The position numbers were made by a program, and so were the translations under genes. A stretch of 64,000 bases of DNA from Candidatus Roseilinea sp. (lineage in GTDB: Bacteria; Chloroflexota; Anaerolineae; J036; Brachytrichaceae). Under the pieces are notes generated by a model. The model had not been told where the DNA came from. It searched no databases and worked only from the letters and a program-made list of their open reading frames with translations. This document shows positions 44,170 through 53,375 of this stretch, piece after piece (the stretch's first letter is position 1; each line of letters begins with the position of its first letter). The stretch spans positions 992,001 to 1,056,000 of the forward strand of contig AP024676.1 of assembly GCA_025998955.1 (NCBI GenBank). The letters are read 5' to 3'.

Positions 44170-44230
44170 CGTATTGCGTATCACGGATTGCATGAGTAAG
44201 TCTTGCCCGCGATCCGTGATACGCAATACG
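44170..44230. repeat. Perfect 19-bp inverted repeat downstream of the binding-protein gene
   Basis: Arms CGTATTGCGTATCACGGAT (44170-44188) and ATCCGTGATACGCAATACG (44212-44230) around a 23-base loop. In the minus-strand transcript it comes 24 bases after the binding-protein stop and may protect the upstream mRNA from 3' decay. A CACGCTT triplet repeat (44236-44252) lies beside it, so it also belongs with the near-repeat tracts. Confidence 0.75.
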
Positions 44231-44253
44231 TTTTACGCTTCACGCTTCACGCT

Positions 44254-46389
44254 TCACTCCTCCACATTGTCCTTGTTGTAGACGGTAAATGGACCCATCA
44301 ACACGCGCAGGCCGTTGGGACGGGTTGGATCCTTGGTGATTTCGTACTCGCCCATGCGCCCGGCCTTGAACTTGACGCCTTCCTTCGCCTCGATTTGGTT
44401 CGTCGCCAGCAGATACGTGACGTAGTAGGTCAGGTAGCCGAGGTCTTTGAAGCTCCAGAGGGCGAACTCAGGGGCGCAGCCGCTCTTGGTGTATTCGACC
44501 ATCTCGGCGGGTAGGCCGAGGCCGCTGACCTTGACCTTGTCGCACAAGCCCTCGTCGGTCATGGCCTTGGCAGCAGCGGCGATGCCGACAGTGGTGGGGG
44601 CCATGATCAGCTCCATGTCGGGATACTTGTCCACCAGCGCCAGCGCCTGCTTGTAGCTTTCCTCGGACTGGTCGTTGCCGTAGACGACGTCGAGGAGTTC
44701 GAGCTTGGCGTATTTGGGGTCTTTGAGGGCTTCCTTCATGGCCGCGATCCAGGCGTTCTGGTTGGCGGCGTCTGGGGAGGCGGAGAGGACGGCGAACTTG
44801 CCGCCGTCGGGGCCGAGGATGCTGAGGGCCATGTCGGCCATGACCTTGCCGGTTTCGTTGAAGTCCACCTGGGCGACGAAGAGGGACTCGCCTTCGGCGC
44901 TGGGGATGGGGGAGTCCCAGGTGACGACCTTGGTGCCGGCCTCGACGGCCTTCTTGACGGCGGGGACGATCTGGTCGCCGGCGTTGTTGGAGAGCATGAC
45001 GGCGTTGACGCCTTGGGTGGCGGCAGCGGTGACGATCTCGATCTGGCCGGCGACGCTGTTTTCAGGGGTGGGGCCGAGGAACTCGAGCTTCTCGGGGTTG
45101 CCGAGTTCCTTGTGGGCTTCCTGGGCGCCTTGGTTGGCCTGGTCGAACACGGCGATGCCCAGGAACTTCGGCAACAGCACCATCTTTGCGGCGAGGCCCT
45201 TCTTCGCCTCGACAACGCCGGTTGCCGGCGCAGCAGCCACGGGCGCGCCCAGCTCCTTGTCAATATTGTCCTTGTTGTAAACCGAGAATGGGCCCATCAG
45301 CACGCGCAGGCCCTTCGGGCGCGTCGGATCCTTCTCGATGGTGTAAGTGCCCATCCGCCCGGCTTCGAAGCGCTCGCCCTCGACGCCCTTGATCTGCCCG
45401 CTGGCAAGCAAGTAGGTGACGTAGTAAGTGAGGTAGCCAAGATCTACGAAGCTCCAGAGGGCGAACTCAGGAGCGCAGCCGCTCTTGGTGTATTCGACCA
45501 TCTCGGCGGGTAGCCCCAAGCCGCTGACCTTAACTTTGTCGCACAAGCCCTCGTCGGTCATGGCTTTGGCAGCAGCGGCGATGCCGACAGTGGTGGGGGC
45601 CATGATCAGCTCCATGTCGGGATACTTGTCCACCAGCGCCAGCGCCTGCTTGTAGCTTTCCTCGGACTGGTCGTTGCCGTAGACGACGTCGAGGAGTTCG
45701 AGCTTGGCGTATTTGGGGTCTTTGAGGGCTTCCTTCATGGCCGCGATCCAGGCGTTCTGGTTGGCGGCGTCTGGGGAGGCGGAGAGGACGGCGAACTTGC
45801 CGCCGTCGGGGCCGAGGATGCTGAGGGCCATGTCGGCCATGACCTTGCCGGTTTCGTTGAAGTCCACCTGGGCGACGAAGAGGGACTCGCCTTCGGCGCT
45901 GGGGATGGGGGAGTCCCAGGTGACGACCTTGGTGCCGGCCTCGACGGCCTTCTTGACGGCGGGGACGATCTGGTCGCCGGCGTTGTTGGAGAGCATGACG
46001 GCGTTGACGCCTTGGGTGGCGGCAGCGGTGACGATCTCGATCTGGCCGGCGACGCTGTTTTCAGGGGTGGGGCCGAGGAACTCGAGCTTCTCGGGGTTGC
46101 CGAGTTCTTTGTGGGCTTCCTGGGCGCCTTGGTTGGCCTGGTCGAACACGGCGATGCCCAGGAACTTCGGCAACAGCACCATCTTCACGGCCTTGCCCGG
46201 TTGGGGTTTTACCACTTCGCCCGATGGTGCAGCGGGCGCCTCGGTCGCAGCCGGCGCGGCTGGGGCTTCGGTGGCTGCTGGTGCTTCTGGCGCGGCTGGC
46301 GCTTGCGGGGCAGCAGCCGGCGCCGCGCATGCGCCGAGCAGGAAGCTGGCAACGATTAAACTGGAGATAGCCTTTCTCGAGCGAGTCAT
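44254..46389 (-). CDS. Tandem-duplicated rhamnose-type ABC substrate-binding lipoprotein
   Basis: 711 residues. Lipobox LLGAC (17-21), an Ala/Pro linker to about residue 65, then two successive Peripla_BP_4 domains, about residues 66-398 and 399-711. Each carries [19 protein letters not shown], the [12 protein letters not shown] hinge region and [15 protein letters not shown]; the latter two are typical of RhaS/LsrB-type proteins. The domains are almost identical in protein and DNA except near their C-termini. Normal members have one domain and about 340 residues. Strong ribosome binding site (AAAGGAGG, 46396-46403 on the minus strand). It is the last ABC component of the operon. Confidence 0.92.
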   Translation of the reverse strand: MTRSRKAISSLIVASFLLGACAAPAAAPQAPAAPEAPAATEAPAAPAATEAPAAPSGEVVKPQPGKAVKMVLLPKFLGIAVFDQANQGAQEAHKELGNPEKLEFLGPTPENSVAGQIEIVTAAATQGVNAVMLSNNAGDQIVPAVKKAVEAGTKVVTWDSPIPSAEGESLFVAQVDFNETGKVMADMALSILGPDGGKFAVLSASPDAANQNAWIAAMKEALKDPKYAKLELLDVVYGNDQSEESYKQALALVDKYPDMELIMAPTTVGIAAAAKAMTDEGLCDKVKVSGLGLPAEMVEYTKSGCAPEFALWSFVDLGYLTYYVTYLLASGQIKGVEGERFEAGRMGTYTIEKDPTRPKGLRVLMGPFSVYNKDNIDKELGAPVAAAPATGVVEAKKGLAAKMVLLPKFLGIAVFDQANQGAQEAHKELGNPEKLEFLGPTPENSVAGQIEIVTAAATQGVNAVMLSNNAGDQIVPAVKKAVEAGTKVVTWDSPIPSAEGESLFVAQVDFNETGKVMADMALSILGPDGGKFAVLSASPDAANQNAWIAAMKEALKDPKYAKLELLDVVYGNDQSEESYKQALALVDKYPDMELIMAPTTVGIAAAAKAMTDEGLCDKVKVSGLGLPAEMVEYTKSGCAPEFALWSFKDLGYLTYYVTYLLATNQIEAKEGVKFKAGRMGEYEITKDPTRPNGLRVLMGPFTVYNKDNVEE
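44567..46185. repeat. Two-copy direct repeat inside the binding-protein gene (offset 999 bp)
   Basis: 44567-45186 and 45566-46185 are identical by eye except for one base (45109 C versus 46108 T). Outside these bounds the copies differ by several substitutions. The 999-bp offset equals 333 codons, keeping the frame. Confidence 0.88.
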
Positions 46390-46493
46390 CTCAAAACCTC
46401 CTTTTTGTAGCTACGGTTGCATGGAACGCAAGTCAACTAGCTAGGCGATAGCGGCTCTCGAGTGATTCGTGGATCATCTACCTGAATCGGACT

Positions 46494-47507
46494 TCAACTC
46501 ATCTCTACCTCCTGTGAAGGTTGAGCCAAGGGTGAGCTGGCCGGGCGGACGCGACTGCGTAAGCCACGCGCCTGGCTTACTAGGTTGGGCACGAGCACTG
46601 ACAGAATCAGTAGCGCCCCGATCACGCCGGTCTGCGTGTTACCGGTGATGTTGGCGAGGGACATACCGTTGCGCAAGTTGAGGATAATCAAGATTGAGAG
46701 TGCCACTCCGGTCAGCGTGCCGCTGCCGCCGAAGATACTGACGCCCCCGAGCAGTACCATTGTAATGATGTCCAGTTCGAAGCCTTCGGCAGTGTTACCA
46801 CGCACGGCGCCCAGCCGGGCGGCCAGTAAAACACCCGCAAGCGCAGCGATCAACCCCGACGCCATGAACAATCGCATCTTCACCTGCCGAACCTGGATGC
46901 CGGAGTAGCGTGCGACCTCTTTGTTGTTGCCGATGACGTACACGTAACGGCCGAACGTCGTGCGCTGCAGGATGATGACGGCGGCGATGAGCATGCCGAA
47001 GAACAAGAGGATCGCGAAGGGAAAGGGGCCGATCAACGGCTGCTGACCGAGCACGTTGAACCACTCCGGAAAGTTGCCGATGGACTTATCCTCCAGCAAG
47101 ATGCGCGCTGCGCCGCGGTAGCCGATCAGGCCGGCCAGTGTCACCGCGAGCGAGGGCAAGCCGACGTAGGCGATCCAGAAGCCGTTGAATGCGCCGCATG
47201 CCAGACCGACCAGCAGAGCGACCAGCACGGCCAACGGCATAGCGACGCCGTCGGCATGTAGCCGCGCAACAACGCACGCGGCCAGCCCCATCACCGACGC
47301 CACCGACAGGTCAATCTCGCCGTTGATGATGATGAACGTCATCACCAGCACGACGATGATCTTCTCGATGGATAGCTCGAAGAGGTTGATCAGGTTATCT
47401 ATCCGCAGGTAAAACGGCGAGCGCGTGACGTTGAACAGCACGACTACCAACAGGATGGCCAGCAAGAGCGCTTCCCAGCGGCGAAGGAGGGACGGCAGTG
47501 GGGACAT
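46494..47507 (-). CDS. CUT2 ABC transporter permease (RhaQ/RbsC-like)
   Basis: A 337-residue inner-membrane permease (BPD_transp_2) with about 9-10 helices. [20 protein letters not shown] and [17 protein letters not shown] are the two signatures of the RbsC group, and [15 protein letters not shown] is the ATPase-contact loop. It pairs with the next permease gene to form a heterodimeric channel, as in rhamnose importers. The spacer to the binding-protein gene is about 100 bases. Confidence 0.9.
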   Translation of the reverse strand: MSPLPSLLRRWEALLLAILLVVVLFNVTRSPFYLRIDNLINLFELSIEKIIVVLVMTFIIINGEIDLSVASVMGLAACVVARLHADGVAMPLAVLVALLVGLACGAFNGFWIAYVGLPSLAVTLAGLIGYRGAARILLEDKSIGNFPEWFNVLGQQPLIGPFPFAILLFFGMLIAAVIILQRTTFGRYVYVIGNNKEVARYSGIQVRQVKMRLFMASGLIAALAGVLLAARLGAVRGNTAEGFELDIITMVLLGGVSIFGGSGTLTGVALSILIILNLRNGMSLANITGNTQTGVIGALLILSVLVPNLVSQARGLRSRVRPASSPLAQPSQEVEMS

Positions 47508-47528
47508 AGGCGTGCGATCCTCTTACAT

Positions 47529-48560
47529 TCACTTCGCTGGCTGGCTGTCCGCAGTTAGGCTGTCCTGTGCCCAGGCGCGGCGCAGCCGGTTGAGGATGAT
47601 CGCGTCGCTGGCGACGGCGAGCAGAATCAACAAACCGAGCAGCGCATCGCGCCAGAACTCACTCACGCGCAGCCAGCGAATCAGGCTCTGCTCGAGTAAG
47701 TCAATGAGCGTCGCGCCGAGGAACGCGCCGATCATGCTTCCGCTGCCGCCGAAGATGTTCACGCCGCCGACCACGACGGCCGCTACCGACTGCAGCTCCA
47801 TGCCCTGGCCGGCCACAACCGTAATCGTGCCGAAGCGAGCGAGGAACATGAACCCGGCCAGGCCGGCCAGCGCGCCGCATAGCACGAACGCGCTGAATAC
47901 GATGCGTTGCGTGGGCAAGCCGGCGTTACGCGCCGCTTCGGGGTTGGAGCCGATGGCGTAGAGCCGCCGACCGAAGCGCAGATAGACCAACATGAGCTGA
48001 AATAGCACGACAACCAAGATTGCCAGCGCAAACATCAACCGGATATCCAGGTCGCCGATCTGCACCAGATTGGTGCGCGGCAGGTCTTTCAACCACTGCG
48101 GCAGCGCGTCCACCACCACCGTTTTTGCGCCCGACATGTCTACCAGGATGGTGCGGTAGATGGCCAGCGTGCCGAGCGTGACGATGATGGCCGGCACGCG
48201 GCCATAGGCTACCAGCGCGCCGTTGATCGCGCCCATCACTGCACCTAAGCCGATTGCCAGTGCAACGGCGAAGAAAGGTGAGATCGTGTTGTCGTTTGCC
48301 AATTGCGTGCCGACGAAATAGGCGCTGAACCCAACGATCGAGCCAACCGAGAGATCAATATTGCGCGTCAGCACCACCAACGTCTGGCCGACGGCAACCA
48401 CGGCGATGATCGCGACGCTGGTCGTCACGCGATTGAAGGTGCGCCCGCTGAAGTAGCCCTGAATCTGCGAGCTGAAGAACAACACCACCACGACGATCAG
48501 CAGCGCGAGGGTGATCTCGCGCAATTGCTCTGGGCGAATGGCACGCGTGATGGCTTTCAT
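47529..48560 (-). CDS. CUT2 ABC transporter permease (RhaP-like)
   Basis: A 343-residue permease homologous to its neighbour. Signatures: [38 protein letters not shown] (coupling loop) and [19 protein letters not shown]. The two-permease arrangement distinguishes rhamnose and AI-2 systems from the single-permease ribose type. It overlaps the ATPase stop by 4 bases (ATGA). Confidence 0.9.
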   Translation of the reverse strand: MKAITRAIRPEQLREITLALLIVVVVLFFSSQIQGYFSGRTFNRVTTSVAIIAVVAVGQTLVVLTRNIDLSVGSIVGFSAYFVGTQLANDNTISPFFAVALAIGLGAVMGAINGALVAYGRVPAIIVTLGTLAIYRTILVDMSGAKTVVVDALPQWLKDLPRTNLVQIGDLDIRLMFALAILVVVLFQLMLVYLRFGRRLYAIGSNPEAARNAGLPTQRIVFSAFVLCGALAGLAGFMFLARFGTITVVAGQGMELQSVAAVVVGGVNIFGGSGSMIGAFLGATLIDLLEQSLIRWLRVSEFWRDALLGLLILLAVASDAIILNRLRRAWAQDSLTADSQPAK

Positions 48561-50107
48561 GCCGGCGCCTCCTCGCTCCGGTTACTCGTCGGCGCTTCCG
48601 GCAACGCTTGGCCGACGGCTGCCGCCATCACGCGCTCCTGCGTCGCCTCGGCGCGATCGAAGATGCCCATCTGCCGGCCCTCGCGCATGACCAGCACGCG
48701 GTCGCTCATGCCCAGCACCTCCGGCAAGTCCGACGAGATCAGAATGATGCCGATGCCCTGCTGCGCCAGTGCGTTGATGATATGGTGCACCTCAGCCTTG
48801 GCGCCCACGTCAATGCCGCGCGTCGGCTCGTCCAGGATCAGCAGTTTGGGCGCAGTGTTCAGCCATTTGGCCAGCATCACTTTTTGCTGATTGCCACCGC
48901 TCAGCTTGCCCACCTCGATTTGCACGTGCGGGGCGCGGATGGAGAGTTGCTGCTTGTAACGTTCCGCCGTCTCCGCCTCGGCCTTGAAGTCTAGCCAGCC
49001 GAACAGGGCGGCATACCGGCGCAGCAAAGGCAAGGTGATGTTGGCCGTAATGGATTGTGGCAAGCTCAGCCCGAGCTGGCGACGATCTTCGGTGACGTAG
49101 GCAATGCCGAGTCGCACGGCTTGCTGCGGCGAGCGAATGACGTATGGCCGGCCTTCAAAGACGATCTCGCCTGAGTCGGCCGGCTCGATGCCAAACAGCG
49201 CCAGGCCGACGTCGGTGCGGCGTGCGCCGACCAGCCCGGCGAATCCCAAGACCTCGCCGCGATACACGTCGAAGCTGATGCCGGAGAAGACGCCGGCCTT
49301 GCTGAGGTTGCGCACCGAAAGCAATCGCTCGCCACGCCGGATGGCCGGCGTCTTGGCGAAGAAATCGGTGATCTCGCGCCCCACCATCTCGCGGATGGCA
49401 AGCTCAGAGGTGACCTCGCCGCGCGGCCGGGTGGAGATCCACCGGCCATCGCGGAAGATCGTCACGCGGTCGGCAATGGCAAAGACTTCATCGAGCCGAT
49501 GGCTGATGAACAGGATGGCAACGCCTTGCTGGCGTAGTGTGTTCACCAGCTTGAAGAGTTGCTCCACCTCGTGCGCGGAGAGCGAGGCGGTCGGCTCGTC
49601 CATGATGAGCACGCGGGTGTTGAGCGAGATGGCTTTGGCGATCTCCACTGCTTGCTGGGCGGCCAGGGTCAAGCCACGGGCCGGCGCGCGTACATCCAGC
49701 TTCACATCGAGCCGGGCGAGGATGTCGCGCGCATCGCGGTACATCTGCCTCCAACGCATGAATGGGTTGCGCTCGGCGTGGCCGATGAAGATGTTCTCGG
49801 CCACGGTCAAGTCGGGGAAGATCATCGGCTCCTGGTAGATGGCGACGATGCCCAGACTTTGCGCGTGCATCGCGTTGTGGATCTGAATGGGGTGGCCATC
49901 GAGCAAAATCTCGCCCGCATCGGGCTGGTGGATGCCGGTCATGATCTTGATCAGGGTGGACTTGCCGGCGCCGTTCTCACCGAGCAAGGCGTGCACTTCG
50001 CCGGGGTAGAGCGTGAGCGAGACATCGTTAAGCGCCTGGGTCGCGTCGAAGCGCTTGGAGATGCCACGCATTTCGAGGATGGGCGCTTTATCCTGGCTCA
50101 CCGGCAT
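48557..50107 (-). CDS. Sugar ABC transporter ATPase, two nucleotide-binding domains (RhaT/RbsA-like)
   Basis: A 516-residue CUT2 ATPase. The first half has Walker [10 protein letters not shown], signature region [17 protein letters not shown] and Walker [12 protein letters not shown]; the second half has the degenerate Walker [14 protein letters not shown], the signature [16 protein letters not shown] and Walker [17 protein letters not shown]. The loss of a normal P-loop in the second half is standard for this group. I start at the ATG at 50107 ([13 protein letters not shown]); the frame is open to 50386 but that region contains a repeat and no family sequence. It is the first gene of the operon. 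Confidence 0.93.
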   Translation of the reverse strand: MPVSQDKAPILEMRGISKRFDATQALNDVSLTLYPGEVHALLGENGAGKSTLIKIMTGIHQPDAGEILLDGHPIQIHNAMHAQSLGIVAIYQEPMIFPDLTVAENIFIGHAERNPFMRWRQMYRDARDILARLDVKLDVRAPARGLTLAAQQAVEIAKAISLNTRVLIMDEPTASLSAHEVEQLFKLVNTLRQQGVAILFISHRLDEVFAIADRVTIFRDGRWISTRPRGEVTSELAIREMVGREITDFFAKTPAIRRGERLLSVRNLSKAGVFSGISFDVYRGEVLGFAGLVGARRTDVGLALFGIEPADSGEIVFEGRPYVIRSPQQAVRLGIAYVTEDRRQLGLSLPQSITANITLPLLRRYAALFGWLDFKAEAETAERYKQQLSIRAPHVQIEVGKLSGGNQQKVMLAKWLNTAPKLLILDEPTRGIDVGAKAEVHHIINALAQQGIGIILISSDLPEVLGMSDRVLVMREGRQMGIFDRAEATQERVMAAAVGQALPEAPTSNRSEEAPA

Positions 50108-50286
50108 CGTGCGTGGAATAGTAGTGAAGAGTGTGGGAAATGCAAATTCACGGAATGGGAGGGGGTGTAGCGCAGAAAAGTGGGTGACTTTTTGCGCGGA
50201 GGAGGCAAAGTAGAAGGCATGAAAGCCATGCCGGGCCGCACATGTGTTCACCGGTTGTCGGTGTAGCTTGACTTTCGATGAGACCC

Positions 50287-50372
50287 GCCCCGGCGTAAAC
50301 GCCTGGGCTGAGCCGACGGGGGATGCGTGCGGCTTGCCCATATGCTCAGCGCTGGGATTCATCCCAGCGCGT
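50287..50372 (+). repeat. Palindromic intergenic repeat, family 2, copy 2
   Basis: A first hairpin (arms GCCCCGGCG and CGCCTGGGC around TAAA, one mismatch), then a GCTGAGC / GCTCAGC inverted pair, then a perfect second hairpin (arms GCGCTGGGA and TCCCAGCGC around TTCA, 50349-50370). Bases 50311-50372 match the minus strand of 4430-4494. Confidence 0.78.
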
Positions 50373-50462
50373 TGACTGACGCCCACAAATCTGCGCTATA
50401 CCCAGTGAAAGGTAAATCTACCCGTTCTTTGACGTCCAAGCGAGATTTGCTGATTCTGCAAA

Positions 50463-50490
50463 TTGACAAACTGAATTTACGTGATAAAAC
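50463..50490 (+). promoter_or_regulatory. Putative sigma-70-type promoter of the LacI-family gene
   Basis: TTGACA at 50463-50468, a 16-base spacer, and TAAAAC at 50485-50490. The operator follows within 10 bases. The -10 box matches the consensus at only four positions. Confidence 0.4.
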
Positions 50491-50498
50491 GTATGCAG

Positions 50499-50510
50499 GC
50501 AAACGTTTGC
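50499..50510. promoter_or_regulatory. Putative LacI-family operator
   Basis: A perfect palindrome GCAAACGTTTGC with the central CG typical of LacI/GalR-family operators. It lies 8 bases before the regulator's ATG, over the presumed transcription start, which suggests autorepression. I found no equally good copy ahead of the flanking transporter operons. Confidence 0.6.
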
Positions 50511-50518
50511 ATTACCAG

Positions 50519-51556
50519 ATGGCTGAATCAAAAAACAATGCGAGGAAGAGTGTCACAGTGCGAGATGTAGCAAGGCTCGCAGGGGTTTCACAAAGTACGG
50601 TCTCGCGAGTCTTAAATCCGAACTCGGATTCAGTCGTCTCCATAAGTGAAGAAACGATTAAGCGTGTCCACGAAGCTGCTGCGCAATTAGGCTACCGTCC
50701 TAATCTTGCCGCGAGAGGATTGAGAGGCCAGAAGACTCAGCTTATTGCAGTCATGATAGCCGATATCGCAAACCCGTATTACCACATCATGTTGCGTAAG
50801 GTTCAAGAAATTGCTCGCGCGCGCGACTACGATGTCATTCTTGCGGATACCAATCATGATCCTCACAACGAACGACTCTTTGTTGAGGGCATTTTGCGCC
50901 GGCCAGTGGATGGTGTCATTTTGATGCCCTACCACTTAGAGGAGAATGATGTGAAGCGTTTAGTGGATCGGACCGGTGCGCCTGTGGTCGTTGTCAGCCG
51001 GCGCTATCGCTACGACGGCGTAGATCATGTGTATGCCGATGATGGTCAAGGCGCCTACGATGCGACGCGCTGGCTTATCACCCGGCGTGCCCACCGTCGC
51101 ATTGCATTTATCGGCGTTCCGAACACTAGCCCAGGCGAACGGCGGCTCAGCGCGTTCCGGCAAGCGATGTCTGAGTCGAGGTTGCCGGTACCAGACGCAT
51201 ACGTTAAATCGGGCGACTTCACCTCAGAGGCAGGGGAGAGGGCTATGGAAGAGCTGATGTCACTGCCTGAACCTCCTACTGCGGTGTTTGCGTGTAACGA
51301 CTTAATGGGGCTGGGGTGCATTATGCGTGCGAAAGCGATGGGGTTGAGCATACCGCGTGATGTCGCTGTAGTGGGATTCGATGATATCCCGCAGGCATCT
51401 TGGATCTCGCCGAAGTTGACAACTGTTTCACAGCATCCCCTTGAGATCGGTCAACGCCTAGCACAGGCTTTGTTCGAGCGGATAGATGGGATTGAATGTG
51501 GGCCGGGACGCGACTTCAAAATTCCTTGTCACTTAGTGGTGAGAGAGTCTGCGTGA
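50519..51556 (+). CDS. LacI-family transcriptional regulator
   Basis: A 345-residue repressor. The N-terminal helix-turn-helix is VTVRDVARLAGVSQSTVSRV, with the hinge helix near LGYRPNLAARGLRGQ, followed by a periplasmic-binding-protein-like sensor domain (IAVMIADIANPYYHIMLR, VVGFDDIPQASWISPKLTTV). I use the ATG at 50519 (MAESKNNARKSVTVRD); the frame is open upstream to 50327 but that covers the repeat and promoter. It sits between the rhamnose-type importer (minus) and the CUT1/glycosidase operon (plus), and probably controls one or both in response to a sugar. Its base composition is a little more AT-rich than the downstream glycosidases. Confidence 0.92.
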   Translation: MAESKNNARKSVTVRDVARLAGVSQSTVSRVLNPNSDSVVSISEETIKRVHEAAAQLGYRPNLAARGLRGQKTQLIAVMIADIANPYYHIMLRKVQEIARARDYDVILADTNHDPHNERLFVEGILRRPVDGVILMPYHLEENDVKRLVDRTGAPVVVVSRRYRYDGVDHVYADDGQGAYDATRWLITRRAHRRIAFIGVPNTSPGERRLSAFRQAMSESRLPVPDAYVKSGDFTSEAGERAMEELMSLPEPPTAVFACNDLMGLGCIMRAKAMGLSIPRDVAVVGFDDIPQASWISPKLTTVSQHPLEIGQRLAQALFERIDGIECGPGRDFKIPCHLVVRESA

Positions 51557-51873
51557 CGTATGGCAGCAGTAGAGAGTCGTGGCGACTGAACTTGTCTGGT
51601 CGTCGGCGCTAAAAGTCACTCCAGATGCTGTAGTGAGGAATGGAGCAACCGGAGGAGGTGATTGCATCGGATACAGCCGAAAAGTCTTCCCATGCATTAG
51701 GCTGAGTTTGATCGAGTCTAGTGTTTAGCAGTCGTCTCGAATCGAATCGAATCGCTCTTCGTGTAATTGCCGAGTTCGAGATCAAAGAGTAACTTGACAA
51801 TGTCCACGAGCTTTCTTCGAGATGGCGCACGTCAAATGCATAGATTCTGATGAGCACTACCAGGAGGTAATCC
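51557..51873. other. Intergenic region before the CUT1 binding-protein gene
   Basis: 317 bases with no supported gene. It contains a GAATC triplet repeat (51737-51751), a TTGACA at 51794-51799 without a good -10 partner, and the ribosome binding site AGGAGG at 51861-51866. No operator matching the regulator's palindrome is seen. Confidence 0.5.
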
Positions 51874-53298
51874 ATGAAATCTGTTCGTTCCAAGAAGATC
51901 GTCACGCGTCGCCAATTTCTGCTTGGCAGCAGCCTAATCGCAACTGCAGCGTTAGCTGCCTGCGCGGCACCTGCGTCAGCTCCCGCGGCTCCGGCTGCAG
52001 AGCAGCCAGCAGCCGAAGAGAAGCCAGCTGAGCCTGCACCGGCTGCCGAGCCGACTGTGGCAATCGGCGAATACGGAACCGGCAGCACGCCCACGGTGAT
52101 CTGGCATGGCCTGGGTGGCGCAGATGGCGCGACCTTTGCCAAGATGATGGAGGATTACGCTCGCCAGAACGAAACCTCTGTCCGGTCAGAGACATACGGA
52201 TGGGATGTGTTCTTCCAGAAGTATCCCACTGCCGTTGCTGCAGGCACGCCTCCCGATGTTGGTTTGTTCCATGTTGGTGAGACGCCACAGATGCAATCCA
52301 TCGGAATCATGATGCCATTAGATGACATCTTCTTCAACAATGGCTTGATTCCGAAAGATGACTTCAATCAAGTCATTATGGATGCGCTCACCATAGACGG
52401 AAAGATCTATGCGGTGCCATTCGACAACCATGGATGGAACGGGTATGTCAACACCAAAATCCTGAAGGATGCTGGCTTGGATCCGAACAACCTACCAAAG
52501 AATGGAGATGAGTTCATCCAGTGGGGCTTGAAGATCACAACCGACGAAAATGGCAAGCATCCCGACGAAAGCGGATTCAACCCAGATAAAGTGAAGATCT
52601 GGGCATGGCATCAGAGCTGGAACCGCTTCACTTACCCATCCATTCTGGGGATGTATGACGTTGGCGTGTTTGACCCAGAGAGCAACAAGGCTACGCTTAA
52701 CAGCGAGAAAGCGATTGCAGCGTTGCAATATACATACGATCTTTTCTACAAGCATCGTATTGCGCCTCCGCCGCTCCCCGGCCTCCCTGGAGGTGGTGAC
52801 TTCATGAAGACCAACTCGCTGGCGTTTTGGTGGGATGGCACGTGGGCTTTGAACTTCTTCAAGGACAATCCGGACATCCAAGCTGTTACCGTTGCAGCGC
52901 CGTTGAACTCGTTCGCACCAGATGGCAAGATTGCTCAGAAGATCGAAGGGCACATTCTGTCAATCCCCACAGGTGTTAAGCCTGAGGCTCAGGAGCGCGC
53001 AGTCAAGCTGATCAAGTGGCTCTCCGACAATGGCGAGACATGGGCTACTTCGGGTCAGATCCCGGCTCGTCTGTCGGTGCAGAAGAAGGAATCGGTGCAG
53101 AGCATCTGGTCGGTTAAGTCCGCCGCTGAAAACTTTGAAAAGTACGGTAGGGCAGATACGCCGCACAAGGCCTACACCGAGATTCTCACCGCCTGGGAAG
53201 CAGCGATTGGCGCAGCGATGTCTAACGTCAAGCCGCTTAAGGAAGCGTTGGACGAGGGCAATACCGCCATTCAGGCAATCCTCGATCGTACTGCATGA
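51874..53298 (+). CDS. CUT1 ABC transporter sugar-binding lipoprotein
   Basis: A 474-residue family 1 extracellular solute-binding protein. The signal peptide has a twin-arginine-like TRRQFLLG and a lipobox LAAC (27-30), followed by an Ala/Pro/Glu linker. The mature part shows the usual order: PTVIWHGLGGADGATFAKM, VAAGTPPDVGLFH, DGKIYAVPFDNHGWNGYVN and a Trp-rich ligand site (FWWDGTW, WAWHQSWNR). The aromatic residues suit an oligosaccharide ligand. It begins an operon with two permeases and three glycosidases; the ATPase is not encoded here, as is common when a shared MsmK-like ATPase is used. Confidence 0.92.
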   Translation: MKSVRSKKIVTRRQFLLGSSLIATAALAACAAPASAPAAPAAEQPAAEEKPAEPAPAAEPTVAIGEYGTGSTPTVIWHGLGGADGATFAKMMEDYARQNETSVRSETYGWDVFFQKYPTAVAAGTPPDVGLFHVGETPQMQSIGIMMPLDDIFFNNGLIPKDDFNQVIMDALTIDGKIYAVPFDNHGWNGYVNTKILKDAGLDPNNLPKNGDEFIQWGLKITTDENGKHPDESGFNPDKVKIWAWHQSWNRFTYPSILGMYDVGVFDPESNKATLNSEKAIAALQYTYDLFYKHRIAPPPLPGLPGGGDFMKTNSLAFWWDGTWALNFFKDNPDIQAVTVAAPLNSFAPDGKIAQKIEGHILSIPTGVKPEAQERAVKLIKWLSDNGETWATSGQIPARLSVQKKESVQSIWSVKSAAENFEKYGRADTPHKAYTEILTAWEAAIGAAMSNVKPLKEALDEGNTAIQAILDRTA

Positions 53299-53375
53299 TT
53301 AGGTGTTGGTAGAACAGGTGAGTATGGCCTGGTGGGATTGTTTGACTCGCCAGGCCAGATTGGAGTAGACAAAAT

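Larger units (their letters stand above)
50108..50518. other. Divergent control region between the CUT2 operon and lacI-type gene
   Basis: About 410 bases without a supported gene. Left part (50108-50286): likely promoter of the ABC operon, including an AAAAAGTGGGTGACTTTTT inverted repeat at 50176-50194 that could be an operator. Middle: repeat family 2 (50287-50372). Right part: promoter and operator of the regulator. Confidence 0.6.

Noticed and set aside
45704-46444. Plus-strand open frames repeated twice (also near 44705)
   Set aside because: They are antisense shadows of the duplicated binding-protein domains and are duplicated only because the gene is.
50176-50194. Terminator between the ABC operon and the regulator
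   Set aside because: The inverted AAAAAGT/ACTTTTT lies upstream of both genes, so an operator or promoter feature is more likely than a terminator.
51650-51695. Short leader peptide with a GGAGGAGGT ribosome binding site and TTG start
   Set aside because: Only 12 codons, spacing to the TTG too short, no attenuator hairpin follows.
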